This document shows, in pieces, positions 15,567 to 23,513 of a stretch of 27,772 bases of DNA. Each line of letters starts with the position of its first letter. Position 1 is the stretch's first letter. Below the pieces are notes generated by a model. That model made no database searches. It was given only the letters and a program-made list of their open reading frames with translations, and had not been told where the DNA came from. The position numbers and the translations under genes were made by a program. Source of the stretch: Clostridiaceae bacterium (GTDB taxonomy: Bacteria > Bacillota > Clostridia > Oscillospirales > Acutalibacteraceae); contig JAEDGK010000013.1 of NCBI GenBank assembly GCA_016297555.1, positions 1 through 27,772 of the forward strand, read 5' to 3'.

Positions 15567-17123
15567 TCAAATGCCCGAGAGTTCTTCGAGCTTTCTGTTA
15601 ACCGTGCCTCTGCCTATCCACATATCTTCCCAGGCGTGACCCGCGATTCTTTCAAGCCGCTTTTTGTCATGCTCGGTTATTGTGCAGGAGCCGGTTTCGT
15701 GCTTTTCCTTGATAACACGCTGAATGGTTTCGTGGTCGTGCTTGTCCATTTTATAAAGGAAAATAAGAACAACCGATATAGCCGCAAGGGCGGCGGGCAG
15801 CCAACTGCTGATAAATCTCAGACCGAGTATTGCCCGCGCTGTCTGATCGGTCTTTTTTACGGCGTTTGTGTTGTAGCCGAAAAGCTCAAGCGCATAGCTG
15901 AGCAGACCCGTCATAAAGCTCTGCACGGTTTTTTTAACAAAGGAAGTGAAGGTGGTTATAACGCCCTCGCGGCGTCTGCCCGTTATCAGCTCGTCAACAT
16001 CGGTAACATCGGGCTGGAAGTTAGTTATTGAAAAGCCGGGACCCGAAAAACCAAGGTTATAAAGAATTGCGGCAGCATAAAGAATGAAGGTAGGCGTTTT
16101 GGTTGTAACAAATCCGTTTATCAGCAATCCCGCAACCATCATCGGGCCGAGAGCAAGGCCGCATATGCGCTTGTCCTTAAAGCGAATAAGGAAATAGTTT
16201 ATCGGCGAGCCGCTGAATTCCGCCGCTCCCGAAACAACATTCAGAATGTTGAAAATTCTGTATCTGTCCGCAATGCTGAGAAGAAAATACTGGTCAGAAT
16301 AGCTGTAACAGCTTCTTGCGGTGTAATTCAGAAGATTAATCAGGAAATACTGCCTGAAAGCGCGGCTTCTGAATACCTGAGCATATTCGCTGAACAGATA
16401 TTTATAGTCCATCGGCGGATTTTCAAGGTCGAGAGAACTTTTTTCCTTTGTGGAGAAGAAGCACACGATTGGCGACCAAAGGAACCATACCGCAAGCACG
16501 ATGCCGCAGAGCATATATTTATTTCTGTCAGCAGGCGAGGGGTCATTCATATTTGTTCCGCCGAGAATGAGGCTCATAAATACAAAGGACGGGAACTGAC
16601 CGAGCGAATTAAACGCATATTCGATTATTTTAAACTGTGTTCGCTCAAAGTATCTCGGGGCAACCGTCGGCAGCATAGCCTGGTGCGGAATGCTCATCAT
16701 TGTGTAGCCCGTGCTGTAAAGCAGCGAAGCGAAAAGATAATAGGCAAACAGTGCGCCCGTGTTTCCCGTTGCAGAAAGTCCGAAAGAACACCATTTCATT
16801 ACATATGATATAACAAAAGGCAAAAGTCCCCAAATCAGATAACGGCGGTGCTTGCCGTAGCGGGACTTTGTTCTGTCAGTTATAACTCCCATGGCAACAT
16901 CGGTTACGGCGTCAATCAAGCCCGAAATCATGCTGATGGTTCCCGTAATGCTCGGTCTGATGCCCTCAACGAAATTCAAAAACTGCTGATGGTAAAGGCT
17001 TATCGGATAGCCTGCGCCGCCGAGAGTTACATTGGCGCAGTCGTAGCCGACCATCGGGCGCAAATATTCTCGGGTGTTGCCCTCAATGCCGACGAGGTAT
17101 TTGATTTTGTTTCCGAGACCCAA
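15567..17123 (-). CDS. GPH-family (MelB-type) sugar:cation symporter
   Basis: A 518-residue major-facilitator protein of the glycoside-pentoside-hexuronide:cation symporter family. Residues Asp71 and Asp75 in LIDAVTDVAMG, then ITDRTKSRYGKHRRY (81-95), match the GPH signature in which acidic residues of the first helices bind the coupling cation. About 12 hydrophobic segments are present. The hydrophilic C-terminal tail of about 60 residues is longer than in MelB. The substrate is unknown, but such carriers import glycosides that could feed the GH27 enzyme in this window (inference). The start is TTG, 7 bases after AAGGGGG. An inverted repeat covers this ribosome binding site, and a promoter (TTGACC, 17 bases, TATTAT) lies just upstream. 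Confidence 0.9.
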   Translation of the reverse strand: MGLGNKIKYLVGIEGNTREYLRPMVGYDCANVTLGGAGYPISLYHQQFLNFVEGIRPSITGTISMISGLIDAVTDVAMGVITDRTKSRYGKHRRYLIWGLLPFVISYVMKWCSFGLSATGNTGALFAYYLFASLLYSTGYTMMSIPHQAMLPTVAPRYFERTQFKIIEYAFNSLGQFPSFVFMSLILGGTNMNDPSPADRNKYMLCGIVLAVWFLWSPIVCFFSTKEKSSLDLENPPMDYKYLFSEYAQVFRSRAFRQYFLINLLNYTARSCYSYSDQYFLLSIADRYRIFNILNVVSGAAEFSGSPINYFLIRFKDKRICGLALGPMMVAGLLINGFVTTKTPTFILYAAAILYNLGFSGPGFSITNFQPDVTDVDELITGRRREGVITTFTSFVKKTVQSFMTGLLSYALELFGYNTNAVKKTDQTARAILGLRFISSWLPAALAAISVVLIFLYKMDKHDHETIQRVIKEKHETGSCTITEHDKKRLERIAGHAWEDMWIGRGTVNRKLEELSGI

Positions 17124-17125
17124 GG

Positions 17126-17196
17126 GTAAGCCCCCTTCAAAATATAATAATTAATAATAACAAATTATTAATGTAAGGTCAAGGCTTTGGGCTTAC
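17126..17196. repeat. Inverted repeat spanning the symporter ribosome binding site
   Basis: GTAAGCCC (17126-17133) and GGGCTTAC (17189-17196) are exact inverted repeats. On the minus-strand transcript the first arm overlaps the stop codon of the cytidylate-kinase-like gene and the second arm overlaps the GGGGG ribosome binding site of the symporter. A smaller AT-only repeat (TTAATAAT/ATTATTAA) sits between them. Confidence 0.5.
17154..17182 (-). promoter_or_regulatory. Candidate promoter for the symporter-lepA-hemW genes
   Basis: On the minus strand, TTGACC (17182-17177) and TATTAT (17159-17154) are 17 bases apart, about 30 bases before the symporter TTG start. Transcripts from here would begin after the first arm of the 17126-17196 inverted repeat and so escape that hairpin. 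Confidence 0.6.
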
Positions 17197-17777
17197 ATAC
17201 CGGCAATAATTTCAACGCATTTGTCAATGCCGAGAGTGCCGCTGTTGAGGCAGATATCGTGGCAGAGAGGGTCGCCCCACTCGGTTTCGGTGTAGTATTT
17301 ATAATATGCGGCGCGCTTTTTATCCTTATCCTTTAATCTCTTTTCGGGCGATTCGTCTTTTTCACCGTAAACGCTGACAATGTGCTCGGCTCTGCTCTCC
17401 ATATCGGCGCAGATAAAAACGCGCAGCAAATCCGTGCGCTCGCGGAGTATGTATTCCGCACAGCGACCGATAATAACGCAGGGACCTTTTTCCGCAAGCT
17501 CTTTGATAACCTTAACCTGAGCCGCCCAGATAATATCCTCCTTGCTCATATTGCTGTAAAGATTGTAAAGCGTAAAAGAGGTTGAAATTCTTCCCGCGGC
17601 TGATAAATATTCGCCCTTTTCCTCCACAAGCTCTTTTAAAAGACCGCTTTCAAGAGCAACCTTATCAACTATTTCACTGTCATAGCAGGGAATTCCGAGC
17701 TTTTCGGCAACCTTTTTTCCGATTGTGTGGCCTGCGCTGCCGAATTCACGGCTGATTGTAATTATTTTATCGTACAT
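17193..17777 (-). CDS. Cytidylate kinase-like family protein
   Basis: A 194-residue P-loop protein of the cytidylate-kinase-like family (PF13189). The N-terminus reads ITISREFGSAGHTIGKKVAE (6-25), the family's nucleotide-binding segment. Mid-protein CVIIGRCAEYIL (100-111) and the KRLKDKDKKRAAYY basic segment (147-160), the expected phosphate-contacting lid, are also present. It should phosphorylate a nucleotide or similar small molecule in the cytoplasm, but members differ from true Cmk and the substrate is generally unknown. The ATG follows AAAGGAG. It is the first gene of the minus-strand run and has its own promoter (TTGATT, 16 bases, TATAAT). It diverges from hrcA. Confidence 0.88.
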   Translation of the reverse strand: MYDKIITISREFGSAGHTIGKKVAEKLGIPCYDSEIVDKVALESGLLKELVEEKGEYLSAAGRISTSFTLYNLYSNMSKEDIIWAAQVKVIKELAEKGPCVIIGRCAEYILRERTDLLRVFICADMESRAEHIVSVYGEKDESPEKRLKDKDKKRAAYYKYYTETEWGDPLCHDICLNSGTLGIDKCVEIIAGM

Positions 17778-17838
17778 TTTTATTCTCCTTTTGAAATAAA
17801 AGTTATCAAACTTCTTCGATATAATGTGTTTTTTATTA

Positions 17839-17866
17839 ATTATAACATAAAATGATTTAAAATCAA
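17839..17866 (-). promoter_or_regulatory. Promoter of the cytidylate kinase-like gene
   Basis: On the minus strand, TTGATT (17866-17861) and TATAAT (17844-17839) are 16 bases apart, about 61 bases before the ATG. It diverges from the hrcA promoter, whose -35 box begins about 73 bases away. Confidence 0.65.
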
Positions 17867-17938
17867 AGAGTTTTTATCCATGCTGTGCAATTATTTGATT
17901 TTCAGGCAAGTTTTAACAAAGTGTTTACATTTGAAATA

Positions 17939-17967
17939 TTGACAAATGCGTTTAAGCGGAGTATAGT
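17939..17967 (+). promoter_or_regulatory. Sigma-A promoter of the hrcA heat-shock operon
   Basis: A consensus TTGACA (17939-17944) and TATAGT (17962-17967) are 17 bases apart, giving a start near 17974, just before the CIRCE element. This housekeeping promoter repressed by HrcA is the standard class I heat-shock arrangement of Firmicutes. Confidence 0.9.
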
Positions 17968-17978
17968 TATAACCGTAG

Positions 17979-18005
17979 TTAGCACTCAGGGCTAACGAGT
18001 GCTAA
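17979..18005 (+). promoter_or_regulatory. CIRCE operator (HrcA binding site)
   Basis: A perfect CIRCE: TTAGCACTC (17979-17987), a 9-base spacer and GAGTGCTAA (17997-18005). HrcA binds it to repress the operon; heat titrates the GroE chaperonin away and inactivates HrcA. A further half-site, TTGGCACTC (one mismatch), follows at 18008-18016. Confidence 0.97.
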
Positions 18006-18072
18006 AATTGGCACTCCGACAAAAAGTGAAAAATCGGTGCAGTTCTCTGTGCCCGAAAGGCAGGTGTGGTAA

Positions 18073-19101
18073 GTGTCGGAACTCAGCGAAAGAAAAAAGC
18101 AAATTTTAGCCGCCGTTGTTGAGCAGTATATAAAAACGGGCGAGCCGGTCGGCTCAAAGGGACTTCTTTCATCAACGGGTATGGCGGTTTCCTCCGCAAC
18201 CGTCCGTAACGAGATGAGCGAGCTTGCCGCAATGGGCTATCTTGAGCAGCCGCATACCTCGGCGGGCAGGATTCCCTCCCAGAAGGGTTACAGATATTAT
18301 GTTGACCATCTTATGAAGCCCAGAGAAATTGATGAGCTTAACCGCAGAATTATAGACGCGGGCATTTCCTCTGCGGCGGGCGACCCCGAAAGGCTTGTTA
18401 CGAGAGCCGGCGAGGTGCTTGCGGATTTAACAAAGTGCGCGAGCGTTTCAACCGCTCCGGGCGGAGATGCAATGATAATTCGCAGAATTGAGCTTGTGCC
18501 TGTCGGCACACACTCGGCAATGCTTGTTTTGCTTACATCAAACGGTATTCTCAAAAGCAGGCTTTGCAGGCTTGACTGCGAGCTGACTGCCAAAATATGC
18601 GAGGAATTTTACAACATCGTTCAGTCCTGCATTATCGGCAAGCCTGCGGCGGATATCAGCGTTGCTTCCATGCAGACGGTTGCCGCTTCGGTTGACGGCG
18701 ACGCGTTCACAATGCTTCCGCTAATGGCGGCGGTTTGCGAGCTGGCAAGGAGCACGGCAAGCTCAAGAATAATGCTCGGCGGAGGCTCCAATCTTTTTTC
18801 ATACAAGGATTACGGCAGCAGTGCCGTTGAGCTGCTTGAATTTCTGAGCAAGAGCGAGCCTCTTTCAGCCCTCTTTGACGGGGCGCGGGATTCGCTTGAT
18901 ATAAAAATCGGGCGTGAAAACCTTTACCGTCAGCTTGAAAATTCGAGCGTAATAATTGCAAAATACACCGTCGGCGGAGATGAATCGGGAACTCTCGGCA
19001 TAGTCGGACCGACAAGAATGGATTATGAAAAGATAATACCAAGCGTCAAATATTTGACTGACCTCGTGGGCAGGCTGATAACGCAGGCCATTGAGGAATA
19101 A
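18073..19101 (+). CDS. hrcA: Heat-inducible transcription repressor HrcA
   Basis: A 342-residue repressor of class I heat-shock genes. The N-terminal winged helix (about 1-75) has the family's ERKKQILAAVVEQYIKTGEP, SSATVRNEM and HTSAGRIPSQKGYRYYVD segments, and the rest is the GAF-like and dimerisation region. Length matches HrcA (about 340). The start is GTG after AGGTGTGG. It leads the operon behind a promoter and CIRCE element, so it represses itself along with grpE, dnaK and dnaJ. The leader of about 100 bases contains alternative hairpins formed by CIRCE half-sites. Confidence 0.97.
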   Translation: MSELSERKKQILAAVVEQYIKTGEPVGSKGLLSSTGMAVSSATVRNEMSELAAMGYLEQPHTSAGRIPSQKGYRYYVDHLMKPREIDELNRRIIDAGISSAAGDPERLVTRAGEVLADLTKCASVSTAPGGDAMIIRRIELVPVGTHSAMLVLLTSNGILKSRLCRLDCELTAKICEEFYNIVQSCIIGKPAADISVASMQTVAASVDGDAFTMLPLMAAVCELARSTASSRIMLGGGSNLFSYKDYGSSAVELLEFLSKSEPLSALFDGARDSLDIKIGRENLYRQLENSSVIIAKYTVGGDESGTLGIVGPTRMDYEKIIPSVKYLTDLVGRLITQAIEE

Positions 19102-19115
19102 GAAAGGAAGCAAAG

Positions 19116-19637
19116 ATGAAAAAGGAAAAGAATACTCCCGAAACCGAGCCCGCAGAGGAAACAAAGCAGGCGAAACCCGAAGAAAAGGCGGAAAGCAAGG
19201 AAGAGCAGCTTCAAAAGGCTCTTGATGAAAAAAACGAGCAGTTTTTAAGGCTTTGCGCCGAATACGATAATTTCAGAAAACGCTCTCAAAAAGAAAAGCA
19301 GGATACTTATGCTGCCGCAAAGGCGGATATATTTAAAGACCTGCTTCCCGTTTATGATAATTTTGACAGAGCTGCAAGCAATAAGGACGGCAGCCCCGAG
19401 GATTACAGAAAGGGAATTGAGCTTATTTTTAATCAGTTTGCAGAAATCCTCAAAAAGGCAGGGGTTGAAAGCTACGGCGAGCGCGGCGATGTGTTTGACC
19501 CCAATATTCACAACGCGGTTATGACCGTTGAGGATGACGAGCTCGGCGAAAACACGGTTGCCGAGGTCTTCACAAAAGGCTATAAGCTTGGCGACAGAAT
19601 AATCAGAGAAGCTGTTGTCAAGGTTGCAAATTCATAA
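19116..19637 (+). CDS. grpE: Nucleotide exchange factor GrpE
   Basis: A 173-residue co-chaperone that releases ADP from DnaK. The first 45 residues are charged and probably disordered (Glu/Lys-rich). A long coiled-coil segment follows (about 40-75, LRLCAEYDNFRKRSQKEKQ), then the beta domain with the family end signature NIHNAVMTVEDDE, VAEVFTKGYKLGDRIIREA and VKVANS. Length is typical for Firmicutes. The ATG follows AAAGGAAG, 14 bases after hrcA. It is cytoplasmic and heat-inducible through the upstream CIRCE. Confidence 0.97.
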   Translation: MKKEKNTPETEPAEETKQAKPEEKAESKEEQLQKALDEKNEQFLRLCAEYDNFRKRSQKEKQDTYAAAKADIFKDLLPVYDNFDRAASNKDGSPEDYRKGIELIFNQFAEILKKAGVESYGERGDVFDPNIHNAVMTVEDDELGENTVAEVFTKGYKLGDRIIREAVVKVANS

Positions 19638-19670
19638 ATAAATTCTTTTATATTATAGGAGGAAAAAACA

Positions 19671-21497
19671 ATGTCAAAGGTTATAGGTATTGACTTGGGC
19701 ACAACAAATTCATGCGTAGCTGTTATCGAGGGCGGCGAGCCCGTAGTTATCGCAAATGCGGAGGGCGCAAGAACCACTCCGTCGGTTGTTGCATTCGGCA
19801 AAACAGGCGAAAGAATGGTAGGTCAGGTAGCTAAGAGACAGGCTATCACCAATCCCGACAGAACGGTTGCTTCAATCAAGAGGCAGATGGGCTCCGATTA
19901 TAAGGTAGCTATTGATGATAAGAAGTACACTCCGCAGGAAATTTCCGCAATGATTCTTCAGAAGCTTAAAGCCGACGCGGAGGCATATCTCGGTGAAAAA
20001 GTATCCGAGGCTGTTATCACGGTTCCCGCTTATTTCACAGACTCTCAGCGTCAGGCAACCAAGGATGCAGGAAAGATTGCAGGTCTTGAAGTCAAGAGAA
20101 TTATAAACGAGCCCACAGCGGCGGCTCTTGCATACGGTATTGATAAGGAAACCGACCAGAAGATCATGGTTTATGACCTCGGCGGCGGCACATTCGATGT
20201 CTCCATCATCGAGATGGGTGACGGCGTTCAGGAGGTTCTTGCAACCGCAGGTAACAACCGTTTGGGCGGCGATGACTTTGACCAGAGAATTATTAATTGG
20301 CTTGCAGACGGCTTCAAAGCAGAGCAGGGTATAGACCTTCGCGGCGACAAGATGGCTATGCAGCGCTTGAAGGAGGCTGCCGAAAAAGCAAAGATTGAGC
20401 TTTCGGGCGTTACCACCTCCAACATCAGCCTGCCCTTCATCACTGCGGACGCAACAGGTCCCAAGCATCTTGAAACAACTCTCACAAGAGCAAAGTTCAA
20501 CGAGCTTACCGCAGACCTTGTTGAAGCCACAATGGGTCCCGTCCGTCAGGCAATGAGCGATTCGGGTCTTAAAACATCAGATATCAATAAGGTTCTTATG
20601 GTCGGCGGTTCTTCAAGAATTCCCGCCGTTCAGGAAGCTATCAAGAGATTTATGGGCGCAGAGCCTTTCAAGGGCATCAATCCCGATGAATGTGTTGCCA
20701 TCGGCGCCGCTCTTCAGGCAGGCGTTCTCGGCGGCGAGGTAACGGGTCTGCTGCTGCTTGATGTTACTCCGCTTTCACTCGGCATTGAAACAATGGGCGG
20801 AATTAACACAAAGATTATTGACAGAAACACAACCATCCCCGTTAAGAAGAGCCAGATTTTCTCAACGGCTGTTGATAATCAGCCCTCTGTTGAGGTTCAT
20901 GTTCTTCAGGGCGAAAGAGAGTTTGCAAAGGATAACAAAACTCTCGGAGTATTCCATCTTGACGGCATTATGCCCGCCCGCAGAGGCGTTCCTCAGATCG
21001 AGGTTACCTTCGATATCGACGCCAACGGCATCGTGCATGTTTCCGCAAAGGATCTCGGCACTCAGAAAGAGCAGTCGATTTCAATAACCTCCTCCACCAA
21101 TATGTCCAAGGAGGATATCGAGAAGGCGGTTGCCGACGCAGAGCGTTACGCTCAGGAGGATAAACAGCGCCGTGAGGATGTTGACACACGCAACGCCGCG
21201 GATCAGATGGTATATCAGTGCGAAAAGCTCGTCAGCGAAGAGGGCGACAAGTTCTCCGAGGAAGAAAAGAGCGAGCTTAACACAAAGATTGACGCTCTCA
21301 AAGAAGCTCTCAAAGGTGAAGATATCAACCTCATCAAGTCCCGTCAGGAAGAGCTGACCGCAAAGTTCTACGAGGTTTCCGAAAAGATTTATAAGGCTGC
21401 TCAGGAAGCTGCTCAGGCTCAGCAGGGCGGCGCAGCTCCCGGCGGCGAGGGCTACACCGAGGCAAACTATACGGACGCTGACGACAATAATCAGTAA
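19671..21497 (+). CDS. dnaK: Chaperone protein DnaK (Hsp70)
   Basis: A 608-residue Hsp70 chaperone. The nucleotide-binding domain (about 1-360) begins IGIDLGTTNSCVAV and carries the phosphate loop VYDLGGGTFDVSI and the adenosine motif VGGSSRIPAV. The substrate-binding domain follows (LLLLDVTPLSLGIETMGG), then a helical lid and a Gln/Ala/Gly-rich tail ending in acidic residues. The length is typical of Firmicutes, slightly shorter than E. coli DnaK. The ATG is preceded by a strong AGGAGG site, fitting high expression. It works with GrpE and DnaJ, encoded on either side. Confidence 0.99.
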   Translation: MSKVIGIDLGTTNSCVAVIEGGEPVVIANAEGARTTPSVVAFGKTGERMVGQVAKRQAITNPDRTVASIKRQMGSDYKVAIDDKKYTPQEISAMILQKLKADAEAYLGEKVSEAVITVPAYFTDSQRQATKDAGKIAGLEVKRIINEPTAAALAYGIDKETDQKIMVYDLGGGTFDVSIIEMGDGVQEVLATAGNNRLGGDDFDQRIINWLADGFKAEQGIDLRGDKMAMQRLKEAAEKAKIELSGVTTSNISLPFITADATGPKHLETTLTRAKFNELTADLVEATMGPVRQAMSDSGLKTSDINKVLMVGGSSRIPAVQEAIKRFMGAEPFKGINPDECVAIGAALQAGVLGGEVTGLLLLDVTPLSLGIETMGGINTKIIDRNTTIPVKKSQIFSTAVDNQPSVEVHVLQGEREFAKDNKTLGVFHLDGIMPARRGVPQIEVTFDIDANGIVHVSAKDLGTQKEQSISITSSTNMSKEDIEKAVADAERYAQEDKQRREDVDTRNAADQMVYQCEKLVSEEGDKFSEEEKSELNTKIDALKEALKGEDINLIKSRQEELTAKFYEVSEKIYKAAQEAAQAQQGGAAPGGEGYTEANYTDADDNNQ

Positions 21498-21525
21498 ATC
21501 TCCGTTCCGGAAGGAGTAAATTCTC

Positions 21526-22668
21526 TTGGCTGATAAAAGAGATTATTACGAGGTTCTCGGCGTTTCAAGAGACGCTTCAGAGGATGAAATAAAAAAAGCA
21601 TACAGAAAAAAGGCTAAACAGTATCACCCGGATTTAAACCCGGGTGACGCTGAGGCTGAAGCTAAGTTCAAAGAGGCAAACGAGGCTTACGAAGTGCTGT
21701 CCGACAGCCAGAAAAAAGCGCGTTATGACCAATTCGGTCATGCGGGTGTTGACCCGAATTACGGCGCAGGCGGCGGAGCGGGCGGCTTCGGCGGCGGAAT
21801 GGATTTTGACCTCGGCGATTTGTTCGGTTCATTTTTCGGCGGCGGCTTCGGCGGCAGGCAGAGCAATCCCAACGGTCCGCGCAGAGGCGAGGATATTCAG
21901 GCGAGAGTTACAATTTCGTTTGAGGATGCCGCAAAGGGCTGCAAGAGAACCGTTGACATCAACAGAGTGGATACCTGCCCCGATTGCCACGGCTCGGGCG
22001 CAAAGGCGGGCACATCTCCCAAAACCTGCCCCGAATGCGGCGGAAGAGGCTATGTCAATGTTCAGCAAAGAACGGCTTTCGGCGTTATTTCAACCCAAAA
22101 ATCCTGTCAGAAATGTCAGGGCAAGGGCAGAGTTGTTGACGATCCGTGCCAGAAATGCCGCGGCACGGGCAGAGTTTCAAACCGTGCATCCGTTGATATA
22201 AACATACCTGCGGGTATTGATGACAGGCAGGTTTTCAATGTCAGCGGAGCGGGCAATGCCGGAGTTAACGGCGGTCCCAAGGGCGATTTGAAGGTTGCTG
22301 TTTTTGTAAGACCTCATCCGTATTTCGAGCGCGACGGTTATAATGTTTGGCTTGAACAGAGGGTCAGCTTTACTCAGGCGGCTCTCGGCGATAACCTGAG
22401 AATTCCCACGCTTGACGGCGATGTTAAATTTGATTTGCCTGCGGGCACTCAGTCGGGCACGGTTTTCAGCCTCAAAGGCAAGGGTATTCAAATCCTTAAC
22501 GGCAGAGGCAGGGGAGATCAGCTTGTCAGAATAATTGTTGATGTTCCCAAAAATCTTACACACAGGCAGAAAGAACTGCTTGTTGAGCTTGAAAAGGAGC
22601 TCGGCGTTAAGCGCGGCGCTCCGGTTGACAGCAAAAAAAGCGGTTTTTTTGATAAATTCAAGAATTAA
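21526..22668 (+). CDS. dnaJ: Chaperone protein DnaJ (Hsp40)
   Basis: A 380-residue class I J-protein that stimulates DnaK ATPase. The J domain (1-70) has His34-Pro35-Asp36. A Gly/Phe-rich linker (about 80-118) follows, then the zinc region with four CxxCxGxG motifs (CPDCHGSG, CPECGGRG, CQKCQGKG, CQKCRGTG) and the substrate-binding C-terminal domains. The start is TTG, 10 bases after GGAAGGAG, and the second residues ADKRDYYEVLG match other DnaJ proteins. It is the last gene of the heat-shock operon, with an intrinsic terminator 10 bases downstream. No prmA or rsmE gene follows, unlike many Firmicutes. Confidence 0.98.
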   Translation: MADKRDYYEVLGVSRDASEDEIKKAYRKKAKQYHPDLNPGDAEAEAKFKEANEAYEVLSDSQKKARYDQFGHAGVDPNYGAGGGAGGFGGGMDFDLGDLFGSFFGGGFGGRQSNPNGPRRGEDIQARVTISFEDAAKGCKRTVDINRVDTCPDCHGSGAKAGTSPKTCPECGGRGYVNVQQRTAFGVISTQKSCQKCQGKGRVVDDPCQKCRGTGRVSNRASVDINIPAGIDDRQVFNVSGAGNAGVNGGPKGDLKVAVFVRPHPYFERDGYNVWLEQRVSFTQAALGDNLRIPTLDGDVKFDLPAGTQSGTVFSLKGKGIQILNGRGRGDQLVRIIVDVPKNLTHRQKELLVELEKELGVKRGAPVDSKKSGFFDKFKN

Positions 22669-22677
22669 AGCGATATT

Positions 22678-22724
22678 AAAGCGCTGTGCATTCCCGATAA
22701 CGGGCGTTTGGCACGGCGCTTTTT
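22678..22724 (+). terminator. Intrinsic terminator after dnaJ
   Basis: AAAGCGCTGTGC (22678-22689) pairs with GCACGGCGCTTT (22711-22722) over 12 pairs including one G-U, with an inner CCCG-ATAA-CGGG hairpin in the loop, followed by TTTTT. It separates the heat-shock operon from the HAD gene, although some read-through could still express that gene. Confidence 0.85.
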
Positions 22725-22740
22725 GCGGAGAATGGTAGCT

Positions 22741-23385
22741 ATGAAATATGAAGCTGTTGTTTTTGACCTTGACGGAACTTTGACCGATACGCTTTCCGAT
22801 TTAAAGAACAGCGTCAATTATGCGCTTTCGGAGTTCGGATTTCCCGAAAGAAGCCTTGATGAAGTCAGGCGCTTTGTCGGCAACGGAGTAAGGCGGCTTA
22901 TGTATCTGAGCGTTCCCGACGGAACGCCGCAGACCACGGCGGAAGACTGCCTTGCCGTTTTTAAAAAGCATTATAAAGAAAACTCGCTTGTTGAAACAAA
23001 GCCATATGACGGGATAATGCCGATGCTGAATGAGCTGAAGCGGCGCGGAATTAAAACCGCCGTTGTTACCAATAAGATGCAGGAAGCGGCGGCGGATATA
23101 GTCCGATTTTTCTTTGACGGGCTGATTGATGAAACAATCGGTCAAACCGACGGCGCGGCGCAGAAGCCGCAGCCCGACGGCGTTTTTCTTGCGCTCAAAA
23201 AGCTCGGAGTATCAACGGAAAAATCCGTATATGTCGGCGATTCCGATGTGGACTGTGTGACTGCACGCAACGCAGGTTTGCCGTGCATTGGCGCGGCGTG
23301 GGGTTTTCGCGGCAGAAAGGTTCTTGCGGAAAACGGAGCGGATTTTATTATCGACCGCCCGTCGGAGATACTTGATTTGATATAA
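22741..23385 (+). CDS. HAD-family hydrolase, phosphoglycolate phosphatase-like
   Basis: A 214-residue HAD phosphatase. Motif I is FDLDGTLTDT with nucleophile Asp9 and acid Asp11; motif II is VVTNK (Thr110); motif III is Lys142 in QKPQPDG; motif IV is VGDSDVD (Asp167, Asp171). A helical cap lies between motifs I and II, as in Gph/PGMB-type enzymes. Size and motif spacing suggest phosphoglycolate phosphatase, but pyrophosphatase or sugar-phosphate phosphatase activity is equally possible. I chose ATG 22741, preceded by GCGGAG; an upstream TTG at 22708 lies inside the dnaJ terminator. No obvious promoter of its own is visible. Confidence 0.88.
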   Translation: MKYEAVVFDLDGTLTDTLSDLKNSVNYALSEFGFPERSLDEVRRFVGNGVRRLMYLSVPDGTPQTTAEDCLAVFKKHYKENSLVETKPYDGIMPMLNELKRRGIKTAVVTNKMQEAAADIVRFFFDGLIDETIGQTDGAAQKPQPDGVFLALKKLGVSTEKSVYVGDSDVDCVTARNAGLPCIGAAWGFRGRKVLAENGADFIIDRPSEILDLI

Positions 23386-23420
23386 TTGCAATAAAAATGG
23401 CTTAAAAAGATGTTGTCGTT

Positions 23421-23450
23421 AATCAGTGGTTTTCAGGAAAAGAACTGATT
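23421..23450 (+). terminator. Weak hairpin, possible terminator of the HAD gene
   Basis: AATCAGT (23421-23427) pairs with ACTGATT (23444-23450), and an inner TTTT-CAGG-AAAA stem extends it. Only a short T-run follows, so termination would be weak. It lies 36 bases after the HAD stop codon. Confidence 0.35.
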
Positions 23451-23465
23451 TGAAAGAAATATTTG

Positions 23466-23494
23466 TTGACAAATTTCTTGCTTTATTATATAAT
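23466..23494 (+). promoter_or_regulatory. Consensus sigma-A promoter of the metK leader
   Basis: TTGACA (23466-23471) and TATAAT (23489-23494) are an exact match to consensus with a 17-base spacer. Transcription should start near 23501, just before the SAM riboswitch. Confidence 0.93.
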
Positions 23495-23513
23495 AAGCTG
23501 TCAATAGAATATG

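Noticed and set aside
19872..20468. Antisense open frame of 198 codons within dnaK
   Set aside because: It is a by-product of dnaK codon use; dnaK is certain and the frame shows no motif.
21761..21860. GGC-rich repeat run as a tandem repeat element
   Set aside because: It encodes the normal Gly/Phe-rich linker of DnaJ.
22708..22740. Earlier TTG start for the HAD hydrolase
   Set aside because: It lies inside the dnaJ terminator hairpin; the ATG at 22741 starts exactly at the family's N-terminus.
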